NCBI GenBank assembly: GCA_963989385.1
Contig: OZ022502.1
Coordinates: 15,735,001-15,799,000, forward strand
Reading direction: 5' to 3'
Length of the DNA stretch: 64,000 nt
DNA from: Ctena decussata
Taxonomy: Eukaryota > Mollusca > Bivalvia > Lucinida > Lucinidae
The position numbers were made by a program, and so were the translations under genes. The notes beneath the pieces are model-generated. The model saw only the letters and a list, made by a program, of their open reading frames with translations. It had not been told where the DNA came from and searched no databases. This document shows, in pieces, positions 11,530-22,900 of this stretch (position 1 is the first letter of the stretch; each line of letters starts with the position of its first letter).

Positions 11530-11970
11530 AAAATTTGATATTATCGAGATTTATGGATATCTATAATTCAAATTATGGATATCCATAATTCTATTCTATT
11601 GATATCTATAATTCGAATTACGGATATCCATAAATCATGTCGAATTTAAGATATCTATAATTCGAATTATGGATCTCTATAAATCGGATTATGGATCATA
11701 GATATCCATAATTTCAATTATAGATATCAGTAAATAGCTATGGATATTCATTAATAATTATCGATATCAATAGTTCGAACAATGGATATCCATTATTTGA
11801 ATTATGGACATCAATATATAGGGTATAAATAATAAAATTGCACCCTCTAGAAATTTGCATGGCAAAATGAGTATACTTAGATCCGTCGCAGGACAGTGTA
11901 GAAAGTAAAATTTAGATATCCATATATTGTAAAGTGGATACTATAAACACATTATTGGTATCCATAAACA
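11530..11970. repeat. Array of AT-rich palindromes (GGATATCC / AATTCGAATT)
   Basis: About fifteen GATATC- or GATATCC-centred palindromes alternate with ATAATTCGAATTAT or ATAATTCAAATTAT palindromes at roughly 20-25 bp spacing. The order and spacing decay to the right. The region codes for nothing and is likely a satellite-like array or the inside of a foldback element. Confidence 0.75.
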
Positions 11971-12005
11971 GCATATCAGCACCTTATAGAATGTTCTCTT
12001 CTAGT

Positions 12006-12835
12006 TTTTGTCGCATCTGCTTTAACAAGGTGCGATATTGGCGTCCGATTTTCCGTCCGTCCGTCCGTTCACAATTTACGTCGACCCTAGTATTTTAGTC
12101 CACTCAAATGATTTAATCTCTAAAACCACTGCATCCATTTTCTCGAATTTCACATGCAGCATGGCCAAACCGCAAGGCTTCAGAATGGTAAAACTCAGGC
12201 GGGTCGAGAATCCAAGATGGCTGCCGTTAGTAAAAAATAGCTGAACCAATAAAATCAACTTTTGCTCCAGAACCACTTGGTATATTTGGCTGAAATTTTG
12301 TATGAAGCATAAGTGGGACCTTGATATTTAGAATTATAAAAATTAAAAAAATGTAGCGGAATTAGGTCACAGGGATCTTACGTCGACCCTGGGATACCCT
12401 TGAATAATTTAGGCCGAGCCTAGCATTTAAGTCCATTCAAATGACTTATTCTCTGAAACCACTGCATCCATGGTTCTCAAAGTTCACATCCATTATGATC
12501 AGACTGCAGGGCTTTAGAATGGTAAAATTAAGGTGGGTCGAGAATCCAAGATAGTCGCAGTTACTAAAAATAGCAAAACCAATAAAACCAACTTTTTCTC
12601 CAGAACCACTAGGTATGTTTAGCTGAAATTTTGTATGAAGCATAAGTGGAACCTTCGTATTCAGAATTATCAAAATAAAAAAAAATGTAGCGGAATTAGG
12701 TTACAGTGACCTTACGTCGACGTTGGGATAATTTATGTCGACCCTAGCGTTTAAGTCCATTCAAATGACTTATTTTCTGAAACCACTGCACCCATGGGTC
12801 TCAAATTTCACAGCAGCATCATGTAACTGCTCCAG
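12006..12835 (+). mobile_element. Pearl-type (Helitron-like) element with three core units
   Basis: The element starts with a hairpin, GTCGCATC ... GGTGCGAT. A CCGTCCGTCCGT run follows, then about 340-bp units starting GTTCACAATTTACGTCGACC at about 12068, 12380 and 12730. Each unit contains TCCAAGATGG(C/T)(T/C)GC..GTTA and TAGCGGAATTAGGTCACAG. The same core family recurs at 30110-30430 and 53880-54490. This architecture (hairpin, tetranucleotide run, core repeats) is the known layout of bivalve Pearl elements. No protein is encoded. Confidence 0.75.
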
Positions 12836-13863
12836 CATCTTCTGAATCTCGATTGTCACCATAATACAGTTGGCGCGAGATGGTCTCCTATTTTTCAATG
12901 AGGACAACAATATGCAAAATAGGCTTCTTAGTGTATATGTAAATAGGGAAGGCTCAGATCAGCCTATGAATCCGTGCAGTCTAGCTACAGCATTCGTTTT
13001 TCGGGTTCTCATATTTTGTGTGCGAACAATAATAACTCTGATCAGAGTAATCGGATGCACAAGCTGGTCTTAGTCTTTATCTCAAACTCAAAAGCAGCAG
13101 TTTGCGTATTGCAGCTCATTTCATAATTTACATTTACATATATTTTGGTGGTAATTCATTATAATTTTGGCTCATGTGTGCGTGACTGTGTTTTAGTAGA
13201 AATAAAAAGAATTAAGGCTAGCTAAAATTTTGGAGGCTTAAAAATTTTCTGGTTTAATGGATTAGGAAATCTATCAACATCCATTACATGTTTAAGATGA
13301 AGTTTGTGTCAAGGGTATGTGCTCGTCGGCTGATAGTGTAAGTGCATTGTTGATAAATCCCTGTTTCCAAAAGAAATCCCATGTATGCCTATCTGTTTTC
13401 TGTAAATTTGAACTTTAATTCAAGCTTTATGTCTGATCACAGGAAATTGACACTGCATTCATGGAACAAATGCGAAAGCTTCTGAGGCTTACTATGCGTT
13501 ACTATATGATAATATTGGTTCTGAAGGGCCTTTGAATGTTTTGTATTGATAGAGCATCAATATCCTGTGGTCTGCTAAGCCCTGTCGAATTTATGAATGC
13601 GTTTTAATTTAAAGAACTGTTCATATATTATTAGAACATAAATTATGATAAACGATGATAAGAATGATAGTAATACCTCTTTTTGCAGAAGAAAAAAAAA
13701 ATCATTTCACCCTGACATCTTGTGATATTTGACGGTCAACAGAACTTTTTCTGTTTTAATCGCAGCAATCTTGAGTCGCTGAAAGCTTGTTCTGAGTGAG
13801 ACGTTACGGCGCCAAACAGATAGACATGATATAAAACAACGTGACGTTATCGCGCGTTAGTCG

Positions 13864-14010
13864 CAATTTCGGCCTTTGATGTCGGAAAAATAAATCGGCC
13901 CTCGATCTGTGAAGAACTTTCGGCCTATTATAAATCAGCCCTCTATATGAGACGAAATCGGCCCCCGATGTGGGAATCGGCCCTCGATTAGGGACTTGCC
14001 CTCGATGTGA
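13864..14010 (+). repeat. Short degenerate minisatellite (CGGCCCTCGAT units)
   Basis: At least six copies of an AATCGGCCCTCGATNTGNGA-like motif are spaced 20-35 bases apart, in the sequence directly before the candidate CARD exon. It is much more GC-rich than its surroundings. Confidence 0.65.
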
Positions 14011-14061
14011 GTCCTACGTATTTACATATTTTAATTCTTACACCTTTTTGTTTTTCAACAG

Positions 14062-14260
14062 CCTGTGGTAGCGAAGAAAATCCACTTCAGAGCAATCTTG
14101 ATTTACTTTGTGAAGAGCTGGAAATTAGCGACGACCTGATCAAACTTCTCAAAATAAAGGAATTGGTTCCATCCGACATAACTCTGAAGCTGGAGGAGAC
14201 AAACTCAAGGGCTTTGGAAATCAGATGTTTACTGCAGAATATTTCTTTTCCCGAAGAAGG
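14062..14260 (+). CDS. Candidate exon encoding a CARD-like death-fold segment
   Basis: A good acceptor (TTTTTGTTTTTCAACAG) opens a frame with a phase-1 split codon. The translation is CGSEENPLQSNLDLLCEELE, then ISDDLIKLLKIKELVPSDIT, LKLEETNSRALEIRCLLQNI and SFPEEG. A donor-like GAAGAAGG|GTGTGT follows. The spacing of hydrophobics (LDLLCEEL, DDLIKLL, L.PSDI, the TNSRALEIRCLL helix) fits helices 1-5 of caspase-recruitment domains, where a pattern like 'LVEEL...LWDALLSREL..' is typical. CARDs mediate homotypic assembly in apoptosis and innate immunity and are expanded in bivalves. The final CARD helix would be in the next exon, which was not found. This is a family inference from pattern only; a coiled-coil or unrelated helical segment is possible. 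Confidence 0.45.
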
Positions 14261-14299
14261 GTGTGTCATACTTAATTACATGAAGGGTGTTTTTCAATG

Positions 14300-15600
14300 T
14301 TGTTTTTAACTCCCATAAATCGAAAGCTAATTTAATGCGTACAACCTCACTCTTTACTCTGATGCAGCTCTAAAACAAATGGTGCTTGGTCTACGTATGG
14401 GGCCTCCTAACGCATCAGACTGTAACAGTAAACTGAAACATACATAATCATTTGAATTTATGACAAAACAAAGTAGAAGAACTGACCAGGGAATAAGATG
14501 TGAACATTAAATAAATGGATATCCTTTTTCAAAAATAAGTCTTCAATAATATAGATAGACAAAGCACCCTCTCTGTAGCTTGCATGAACGAAACCCGTTT
14601 AAGAAAAACGAACCCAAGATAATTAATAGATGAACTGTTTCTTTATTTGAAACTGAGCGATAGATCTACTATAACCAGTTAGTTTAAACATATTTTATTG
14701 CCTAAATAACATAGCAAAGGGGTCGGGCTAGAAGTTCTCACAACATTAATTACAGCCCTTCCTCTATAACCAGTTGTTATGGTCCATCACCCAGTTTGGG
14801 ATCTCAGCCAGCTTCAGTACTATATCATTTAAGAATGATGGAAAATGTAAGAGGTTACCAAATATTGTCTTATAAAAACAGTACGCCACCGCAATTTCGG
14901 GCCTCTCTTTGCAAAAGCACCTTTAACCCTCACCTTTGCATGGTAATGCATTGACTGAGCTAATATCTTTAATAATTTGCCTCAATAACTCTGTATCGAA
15001 GACTCAAGCACGAAATGTCCAGAATCGAATGCCATAATAGGAGCAGTGCAAAATAGAAATTACAGCTAAGTTATACTTTCCTCATTCCCTCTTTCCTCAT
15101 TCCCTCCTCTGACAGTTTCAGTGCAAATTTGCCTTTTTTTCGACAAATTACTGCAGCTTTTATGGTACTTCAATGTTGATGATTTTAGCATGAATATGTA
15201 GACTTAAGCATTTTAAAGAAGTTCTGATGCTGATTTTGAAGAAATATCACGTCTGCAGACTAACTCGCACTGACTTTCTTAAGAAGGTTAAGTGAAATTT
15301 TCAGTCATCCAAATCATGAAATTTTCAGTCATCCAAATCACATCAAATTTTCGATTTTTCATATTTACTGAATTCTGTTTTGTTAAACATGTTTAAAAAA
15401 AGGAAACACTATAACTGCATTACAGCATAAAATAATACGTAAAGAAAAAGTATGCTAACGTTATTTTCATAGGGTCTAGCTACCCCACCCATTTTTCAGT
15501 TTTTCAGCTGTAGACTATCATTCCATCCCCACCCCCTCGTGCTAACAGGACACACATGCATGCAAAATGGCTAGCTGAGGCACGCGGGGGGGGGGGGGGT
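14300..15600. other. AT-rich stretch, mostly unrecognised
   Basis: The only structures seen are a 24-bp direct duplication (ATGAAATTTTCAGTCATCCA repeated at about 15293 and 15317) and a 14-G run at 15586-15599. No coding signal was identified. Confidence 0.5.
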
Positions 15601-15734
15601 AGAAGTATCTTTATAAAACTTTTCTTGTTTTCCATACATTCAATAATAAAAACATGCTTTTTACACCAAAAATCAAAGTCTGTTTGCTTCGTAACTGAAA
15701 ACTTGTTTTTATGCCAACTATAAGGAGTTCAGGG

Positions 15735-15960
15735 GAACAAATTTCAGTGGAAATTTTGAAGTATACCGAAATTAAAATCTTAAAAAGTTCCTTCAAGAGC
15801 AGAGAATACATACAGAAGTTGGAACATGGGCCAGACTACGTAGATTCGGCTAATAAAGCATCGAAAGTTCCTTTTGACCACTTTTATAGGCTTTACGTTA
15901 CTGCTGTCAGAGGTCCTTTGAAGTAACAAAACTATTTGTAAGACAATATGATCGGATAGC
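15735..15960 (-). mobile_element. Decayed hammerhead-bearing terminal repeat of a PLE/retrozyme
   Basis: Read on the minus strand, TTATTAGCCGAATCTACGTA, then GTCTGGCCCATGTTCC and CTGTATGTATTCTCTGCTCT, match the ribozyme-bearing unit at 41540-41623 closely. The hammerhead core is broken: the CTGANGA box reads CTTTCGA and GAAA reads GAAT. The stem III palindrome and the TGGCCC strand of stem I survive. It lies about 330 bases downstream of the end of the PLE reverse transcriptase on the same strand, where a PLE pseudo-LTR with a hammerhead would be expected. Confidence 0.65.
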
Positions 15961-16094
15961 AAAATGTTGTCCTTTAGTCTTGCTCATCAGGGCTTCTATC
16001 ATCGTCGAGGAAAACTTTCTTTAGTCGATCATTTAATTCTCTAGTACGTAATTTACCAAATAAATGATAGTGGTCAAAGTACCCAAACATAAGT

Positions 16095-16287
16095 CCGAAC
16101 TCGTAAGTCAGTTAAACATAGACAATTCCGGAATATTTTAGATACACAGACATGGACCCCAAAACAGAGGTGTGATCAGGTGCCTGCGGGGTAGTAAGCA
16201 TCACCTGCCTATTATAATACACCCGCCATATCTATGTATCTGTGGAAAAAGTCAGTGAAAATGAAAGTCCGGTATTTGAAAGCTTAA
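16095..16287 (-). mobile_element. 3' tail of the Penelope-like element
   Basis: The minus strand after the RT stop codon contains ATTTTCACTGACTTTTTCCA, GGCAGGTGATGCTTACTACC, CACCTGATCACACCTCTGTT and AATATTCCGGAATTGTC. The same ordered blocks occur at 63360-63560 (+), 57968-58095 (+) and 24128-24200 (-), which shows that this is a shared element tail rather than unique sequence. Confidence 0.75.
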
Positions 16288-16968
16288 CTAAGCTTCGGCT
16301 GAGGCCATCAAATCGGAGATAAGTTTAGAAACGGCCACATTGTAGGGACCAACAAGGTCATGGTGTCTCCCATAAAACTTTTTAACTGTCGACACAAGCT
16401 TTGTTTTATAATAACCCTGCTTCAACAGTTTCTTAGTGAGTAGCTTCCCTCTTTCAACAAAGTCTTGATATTAGAAACAGGCCCTAGCATAGCGGACTAG
16501 TTGAGAAACATAAACTCCGTATGCAGGTGCCGAAGGGATATTACTACTCAGAAATGGAAAGTTAACTATGGGAAAGTTGAAGTCGTCCCTCTTGTCATAA
16601 AGCCTAGTAACAAGCTTTCCATTGTCAATATATAGATAGCAATCTAAGTATGAAGCAGATAAATTGGACTCTGTGGTATCTTTAATTTCAAGTCCACATG
16701 GATAGATGAGGTCAATATACTCTGAAATCTTTGGATTATTCAGACACAGAACATCATCTATGTACCTGTAGGTGAAGTTGCATTTCTGTGCAAGGTGTAT
16801 ATTACCTTCTTTTAAGAGCCCTTGTATAAACTCCGCCTCATACCCGTAAAGAAACAAGTCGGCAAGTAAGGGGGCGCAGTTAGTGCCCATTGGAATGCCA
16901 ACTGTCTGTTGAAAAATCTGTCCGCTAAACTCCACGTAAATATTGCCGACAGATAAGCAATGCCGCCC
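16288..16968 (-). pseudogene. Penelope-like reverse transcriptase, C-terminal half
   Basis: The minus-strand translation gives VEFSGQIFQQTVGIPMGTNC, APLLADLFLYGYEAEFIQGL, then FTYRYIDDVLCLNNPKISEY, LEIKDTTESNLSASYLDCYL and YDKRDDFNFPIVNFPFLSS. One in-frame stop follows at 16471-16473. The frame then continues YQDFVERGKLLTKKLLKQGY, KKFYGRHHDLVGPYNVAVSK, ISDLMASAEA and a stop at 16288. The GIPMGTNCAPLLADLF block and the YIDD catalytic box are the palm motifs of reverse transcriptases of the Penelope-like/EN-lacking type. The N-terminal half is missing; upstream minus-strand sequence (to about 17215) is open for 79 codons but not recognisable. No GIY-YIG nuclease is seen. One stop and the truncated N-terminus make it inactive, though the catalytic YIDD is intact. 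Confidence 0.8.
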
Positions 16969-17439
16969 GATATAATTATTGTTGGGGATTTATGTCCAAT
17001 GGGTTAATCAGCCTATTAACAGAATGTCTGGCACATACATTCAGTCCCTTGTCTGTCAAGCTTAATTTTTTCGTTTTTAATTCACTTTTAACGCTTTTAA
17101 TTTCTTTATATATTAGGTGTGGCGTTTCCACAAAATAGGCTACGAATGTGGATGCATGCGTATTAACGGTGCAAAAGGTGCTAGACTCCAAGTAATTGCT
17201 GAAATTCCGAGACAAATAAATTTATAATATAATTAAACCGCCCACTGCTCCAACAAACAGTCTGTTATAGTCTAAATTTTGCGTTTTATGTGTCACATCG
17301 AAGAAGCATTTCGTGCGCTTGATCTGGTTTCCGTCATCGATTTTTTTTCATTGCGCGTATAAAAGCCCCTCCCAAATTTCGAACTCTGCGCGTTTAAACC
17401 CCACTCCGAAGTTCCGAACTCTATTTTCCTTCTATATTG

Positions 17440-17830
17440 AGTAAGGCAATTCTGCAATCTCGCTAAGCAAGTTTCTCATCGATATAAAGAATAAAAAATA
17501 CTGACAAGGAAGGAAAAATAATAGTAATAGATCCACAAAAATGTCAAAGTCAAACTTCTGACAAGGAAAGAAAGATTATAATAAGTCCATTAATATTGTG
17601 CTATTATAGAAAGATAGAAAAAAAATAAAACTTCTCATAATGAAGGAAAACGTGTAATAATAGGTCTACAACTATGAGATATTGTACACAGAAAAAAACA
17701 AAACAAACATACAAAAGTCAAAATACTGAGAAAGAAGGAAAAACACAATAATAATTGGAATTCAAATTTGTGATATTGCACAGAGTAAAGAAGGAAATGT
17801 GTTCGTCTTTTCTTTAACAAAGTGTATAAT
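17440..17830 (-). repeat. Detached arm of the palindromic element (GACAAGGAAGGAAAAA units)
   Basis: Three to four units of about 100-110 bp carry CTGACAAGGAAGGAAAAATA, AATAGNTCCA and GATATTGTACACAGA-like blocks. They are the inverse orientation of the units at 19040-19440 and the same orientation as 23270-23400. Confidence 0.65.
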
Positions 17831-17834
17831 GTAA

Positions 17835-19035
17835 ATTGGCGTTGCGTCAGTGACGTAGCATCCGTTAACTTTGACGTTAGAAATAGTTCACTTGGTAATG
17901 GATAAGGATGGTGACAGTGTAGGTTGACAAAATAAACAGAGTATTAATCTGCTAGAAGAGACAGAATATTAAAAGGAAGGTAAGAAAATTACGAATTCAG
18001 ATTACAGTCATGAGGACAGCTGGAGGTATTTCTAAACGAAAGTCACATTAATTTCTAAGTTAAAATCTAAAATTTGAATGAATAATACGACCTTTTTGGT
18101 AAAATTAATACGTTCAAACTGTAAATAACTATGATTCTTAAGATACTTTATTAATTTCGCTTTACGATGTGGCTTACTTACTCTCATAATGCATTACCTA
18201 GAATGTATGTGTTAGATTTTTGCTTATTTCGTCAAAACATGGAAGTTTGAAAGAAAGAGTTTAAAGGAACTTAATACGTTTTCCACTTTCAGATGTCAGA
18301 ATCAGGTGTCTTTTTTGTATGAATACACGGTTCTTAACATACCAAGCTACATCGTGAAAAGAACTGATCAAATTCTTCAGCAAGTTTAAAGAGTAAAAGA
18401 GCCAGCCCATCAGGCAATTTGTTTGGGAATATTCCCCCGATAACAGACGTTAATAAAGACATCTTAAATCTTCATGTTTGAAGATCCCGATTGAAGATAC
18501 TGAATACTGATAACGACTTGAATGCTGCACAATGGAAAATGACTTCTATGATGGGTGTAGACACCTAAAATTGCACAGTTGTAGTTATTACTTTTTAGAC
18601 TGTTAGACCTTAAATTTTCTGATTTGCTCTTGTCTGTTTGTTCATAGTCCTTCACTCATTTGAGTTTTCTTTTTGTTTAACTGGTCTGTCTGTTACTGTT
18701 GCTGATCCAATTTTATTGTGTAATATTTGCCCCTGTCCATCCATTACCGTTCAGTAATGTTGTCTATCATTGAACTTGGCAAAATCACAGCTAACAATGA
18801 TTCTACCCTGAAGTTTTTTTTCGCTACATGAATACTAATATAATTATTGTTTTTTTTGTTTTTCTTCAAACTCTGAAATTGTTTGACATATTATATAAAT
18901 TAGTAAGCATTTTATCATTCATGAAATTGTGTATTCAATGTCAATGTTCTGTGATGTTATTAATGTGATTTAATAGTTGCCCCCTATATCCACTGAAGCA
19001 CTGTATATTGGTATTAATTTCAGATGTGAAATTTT
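17835..19035. other. AT-rich stretch, nothing recognised
   Basis: No coding, RNA or repeat signal stands out between the two arms of the palindromic repeat. It may be unique sequence captured between arms. Confidence 0.4.
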
Positions 19036-19039
19036 AATA

Positions 19040-19177
19040 TTGCCTTACTATTAGTTTCTTTCATTTCAGTTTGCATTTTAATCCTGTTCTTGCTAGACTT
19101 TTATAACCTTCATAATTATCTCAAGATAACAGTTCATAGACTTATATTATAATTTTCCTTCCTTGTCAATATTTGAC

Positions 19178-19214
<37 letters not shown>

Positions 19215-19458
19215 CTCTGTACCAAAAACATATTTATGGGCTTATGATTATAATATTTCCTTCTTTGTCAATATTTGACATTTTAGTGTGTGTGTGTGTG
19301 TGCTTCTCTATTTACAATAACACATATTTATGGACTTATTCTCTTTTATTTTCTTCGATATTACAATATGATCTGTTATTGTATTATTTCCTTCCCTGTC
19401 ATGGGTTGGCATTCTTACTTTGCAGTCAAGGCTTATTCTTGTTATTCTGTTAAATATA
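19040..19458 (+). repeat. Left arm of a large inverted repeat, with (GT)n runs
   Basis: Units read TTTCCTTCCTTGTCAATATT followed by TGACATT, with TATTTATGG-CTTAT spacing. (TG)n microsatellites occur at about 19180-19212 and 19286-19302. The stretch TTGGCATTCTTACTTTGCAG followed by TCAAGGCTTATTCTT (19406-19442) is the reverse complement of 23245-23285. It therefore forms the left arm of an inverted repeat whose right arm is at 23177-23410. Confidence 0.75.
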
Positions 19459-19985
19459 GAAACGTCTCTATATAGCAACGTTTACACAATTTACTTATTT
19501 TCCATATTTTTTAGATATATGCGGTCTAGGCCAAGGCATATTATTGTTACTTAAGGAATGTGGAAACATTCCTATATCGGATGATTCCAGAATCTTTGGA
19601 TTTCCTATATTTTGGCACTTTTCCACTCAACATTCTTTAGCCAAGGCACGCTTTCGTTATCTTAGGAATGTGACAACATCCCTATATAGTGATGTTTCAC
19701 ATTTTTTTTATTTCCTATATATTGTGTATTAATTTTCTTTCAACATTCCTTAGCCAAGGCAAACCTTTCCACATTTCAAAAACAACAAAAATATGCCTTG
19801 GCATAAAGATGTGGAAAGGTCGCTATACAGGGATGTTTCCACATTCCTTGAATAACACAAATATCCTTGGCTGAAAAATGTGGAAACGTCTCTACGTAGG
19901 GACGTTTTCACATTTCTAAAATAACAAAAATTTGCATTGGATGAAAAATGTGGAAACGTCTTTATATAGGGACGTTTCCACGTTC
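19459..19985. repeat. Array of six TATA-centred palindromes
   Basis: Palindromes of about 32 bp lie at 19459-19484, 19560-19590, 19670-19700, 19811-19842, 19880-19911 and 19950-19981. The best unit pairs GTGGAAACGTC with GACGTTTCCAC around a TNTATATAGG centre. Flanking arms (CCAAGGCATA...TTAAGGAATG and its inverse) extend the symmetry to about 100 bp in some units. Further copies lie at 23198-23228 and 56591-56898. Arm sequences change together (see findings). Confidence 0.8.
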
Positions 19986-19996
19986 CTAAAATAACA

Positions 19997-22900
19997 ACAA
20001 GCTGGACATGAGGCCTGGATCGCTCACCTGAGCAGTTGGCAAAATGGTTTTTTCTTATGTCTGAAATTGTCAAAATATGAGTCTTGGGTTCAAAGTCAAA
20101 GACTGACCATGACCTCTTGTACTCTTAAATCTTCATGTACTCATTCAGACAACCATATATACCATTTTTGGCCAAAATATTCAAAACTTTCCATGAATTC
20201 TTATGTTCTAGCATTTCCCATATTTGACCAAGCCGCAAAAAAGGTCATGGTATAAACCCAAGACCATCATTTGAACAGTCTTGGTAGTACTCTAGTACTC
20301 CATGCTACTTACCAGGTTTAAAGGCCATTGGTGTATTGGTTCTTAAGAAAAAAAATAAAGGTTTATATCATGAATGAGTAGAGACCATGTTGGTTAAGTG
20401 ACCTGGACCATATGAACAAATCTTTAGCTCACCTGAGCCAGAGGCTCCGGGGGAGCTTATAGTATGGTCAGGCTCCGTCGTCCGTTGTCGTCCGTCGTCC
20501 GTCCGTCCGTCGTCCGTCCGTCCGTCCGTCTGTCCGTCCACAATTTCAAACGACTTCTCCTCTGAAACCGCTGGGCCGATTGTGACCAAATTTCATATAG
20601 AGCCTTCTGGGACCTTAGGAACAAAAAGTTGTTCAAACGGTCCTGGTCACATGACCAACATGGCCGCCATGCCCATATATGGTAAAAACCTAAAAAAATC
20701 TTCTTCTCCAACACCAGTAGGTCGATGGCCTTGAAACTTGGTATGTAGCATCGGGTAAGGGAGTACTACCAAGATTGTTCAAATTATGACCTTGGGTTGA
20801 CCTTGACCTTTTTTACGGTAAGGTCAAATTTGCTTCCTTGTGCTTTTATATGGCTAAATGCTAAAACGTAAGATATCTTGGAAACTGTTGAAGATTTTGG
20901 GATAAAAATTGGTATCTACAGTCATCTTAATGAGTACATGAAGATTTATGAGTACAAGAGGTCAAGGTCATTCTTTGACCTTGACCCAGAACTCTCATAT
21001 TTTGACAATTCCAAACAATCTCCTCAAAAGCCCCTTGGCCAATTGAAACCAAATTTCATATAGAGCCTCCAGGAGTTGAGGGAACAAAAACTTATTCATA
21101 CGGTCCAGGTCACATGACCAACATGGCCGCCACGCCCATATATGGTAAAAACCTTTAAAAAAACTTGTTCTCAAGAACCAATTGACCGATGGCCTTGAAA
21201 CATGGTATGTAGCTTTGGGTACTCGAGTACTGTCAAGATTGTTCAAATTATGACCATGGGTTGACCTTGACCTTTTTTACGGCAAGGTCAAATATGGGAA
21301 AATGCTAGAACATAAGATTATATGGAAAGTTTGGAAGAGATATGCCTAAGAATTGGTATATACAGTTATCTTAATGAGTACATGAAGATTTGTGAGTACA
21401 AGAGGTCAAGGTCATTCTTTGACCTTTGACCCAGAACTCTCATATTTTGACAATATCAAGCAATCCCCTAAAAAAAACTGGGCCAGTTGTAACAAAATTT
21501 CATATAAAGCCTCCAGGGATCGAGGGAATGAAAATTTGTTCGAACAGTCCAGGTCACATGACCAACATGGCCGCCAGGACCATATATGGTAAAAACCTTT
21601 AAAAATCTTCTTCTCCAGAACCAATTGACCGATGGCCTTGAAGCTTGGTATGTAGCATTGGGAATTCCAGTACTATCAAGATTGTTCAAAATAATGACCT
21701 TGGGTTAACCTTGACTATTTTACTGCAAGGTCAAATGTGGGAAAATGCTAGAACATAAGATTTCATGGAAAGTTTTGAAGATTTATGCCTAAAAATTGGT
21801 ATATACAGTCATCTTAATGAGTACATGAAGATTCATGAGTACAAGAGGTCAAGGTCATTCTTTGACTTTTGACCCATAACTCTGTCATTTTGACAATATC
21901 AAACCATCTCCTCAAAAGCCCCTGGGCCAATTTTGAAACAAAATTTCATATAGAGCCTCCAGGGGGTTAAGGGAATGAATTTTTTTTCAAACATCCAGGT
22001 CAGATGACCAACATGTCCTCCATGCCCATATATGGTTAAAACCTTTAAAAATCTTTTTCACCAAAACCAATTGACTGATGGCCTTAGAGTAACTTACCCT
22101 AGAGTACTGAGGCTGAATGGACCCAGGTGAGCTACAGGACCAATGGTCCTCTTGTTATTCAATCAACCCCTCGAGACTCTATACGAAATGTGTTTACAAT
22201 TGGCCCTTTAGCTTTCGAGGAAATGTTTGAAAATGTCAAAATATGTGAGATCTGGGTCATGGACAAAGAATGACATCGACCTCTTGTACTCATAATTCTT
22301 CATGACCTCATGAAAACGACTGTACATGTATTTACCATTTTGTAGGCCAAAATCTTCAAAACTTCCCATGAAATCTTATGTTCTAGCATTTTCCCATATT
22401 TGTCCTTGCCGTAAAAAGGGTCAAGGTCAGGGTCAACCCAAGGTCATAATTTGAACAATCTTTATAGTACTGGACTACCCAAGGCTACATGCCGCGTTTC
22501 AAGGCCATCGGTCAATCGGTTCTAGAGAAAAAGATTTTAAAGGCTTTTGCCATATATGGGTATGGCGGCCATGTTGATCATGTGACCCAGACCATTTGAA
22601 GAAATTTTCATTCCCTCAACCCCTCAAGGCTCCATATGATTTTTGGTTACAATTTGCTCAGTGGTTTTTAAGAAGAAGTCTGGGTTAAAGGTCAAAGAAC
22701 TACCTTGACCTCTTGTACTCATTAATCTTCCTGTACTCAACATCTTCAACAGTTTCCAAGATATCTTATGTTCTAGCATTTTGCCATAAAAAGCTCAAGG
22801 AAGCAAATTTGACCTTACCATAAAAAAGGTCAAGGTCAACCCAAGGTCATAATTTGAACAATGTTGGTAGTACTTGCATACCCGATGCTACATACCAAGT

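Noticed and set aside
15965..16020. Another hammerhead on the minus strand around CCCTGATGAGCAAGACTAAAGG
   Set aside because: CTGATGA is present but no GAAA box, stem II or stem I partner could be found.
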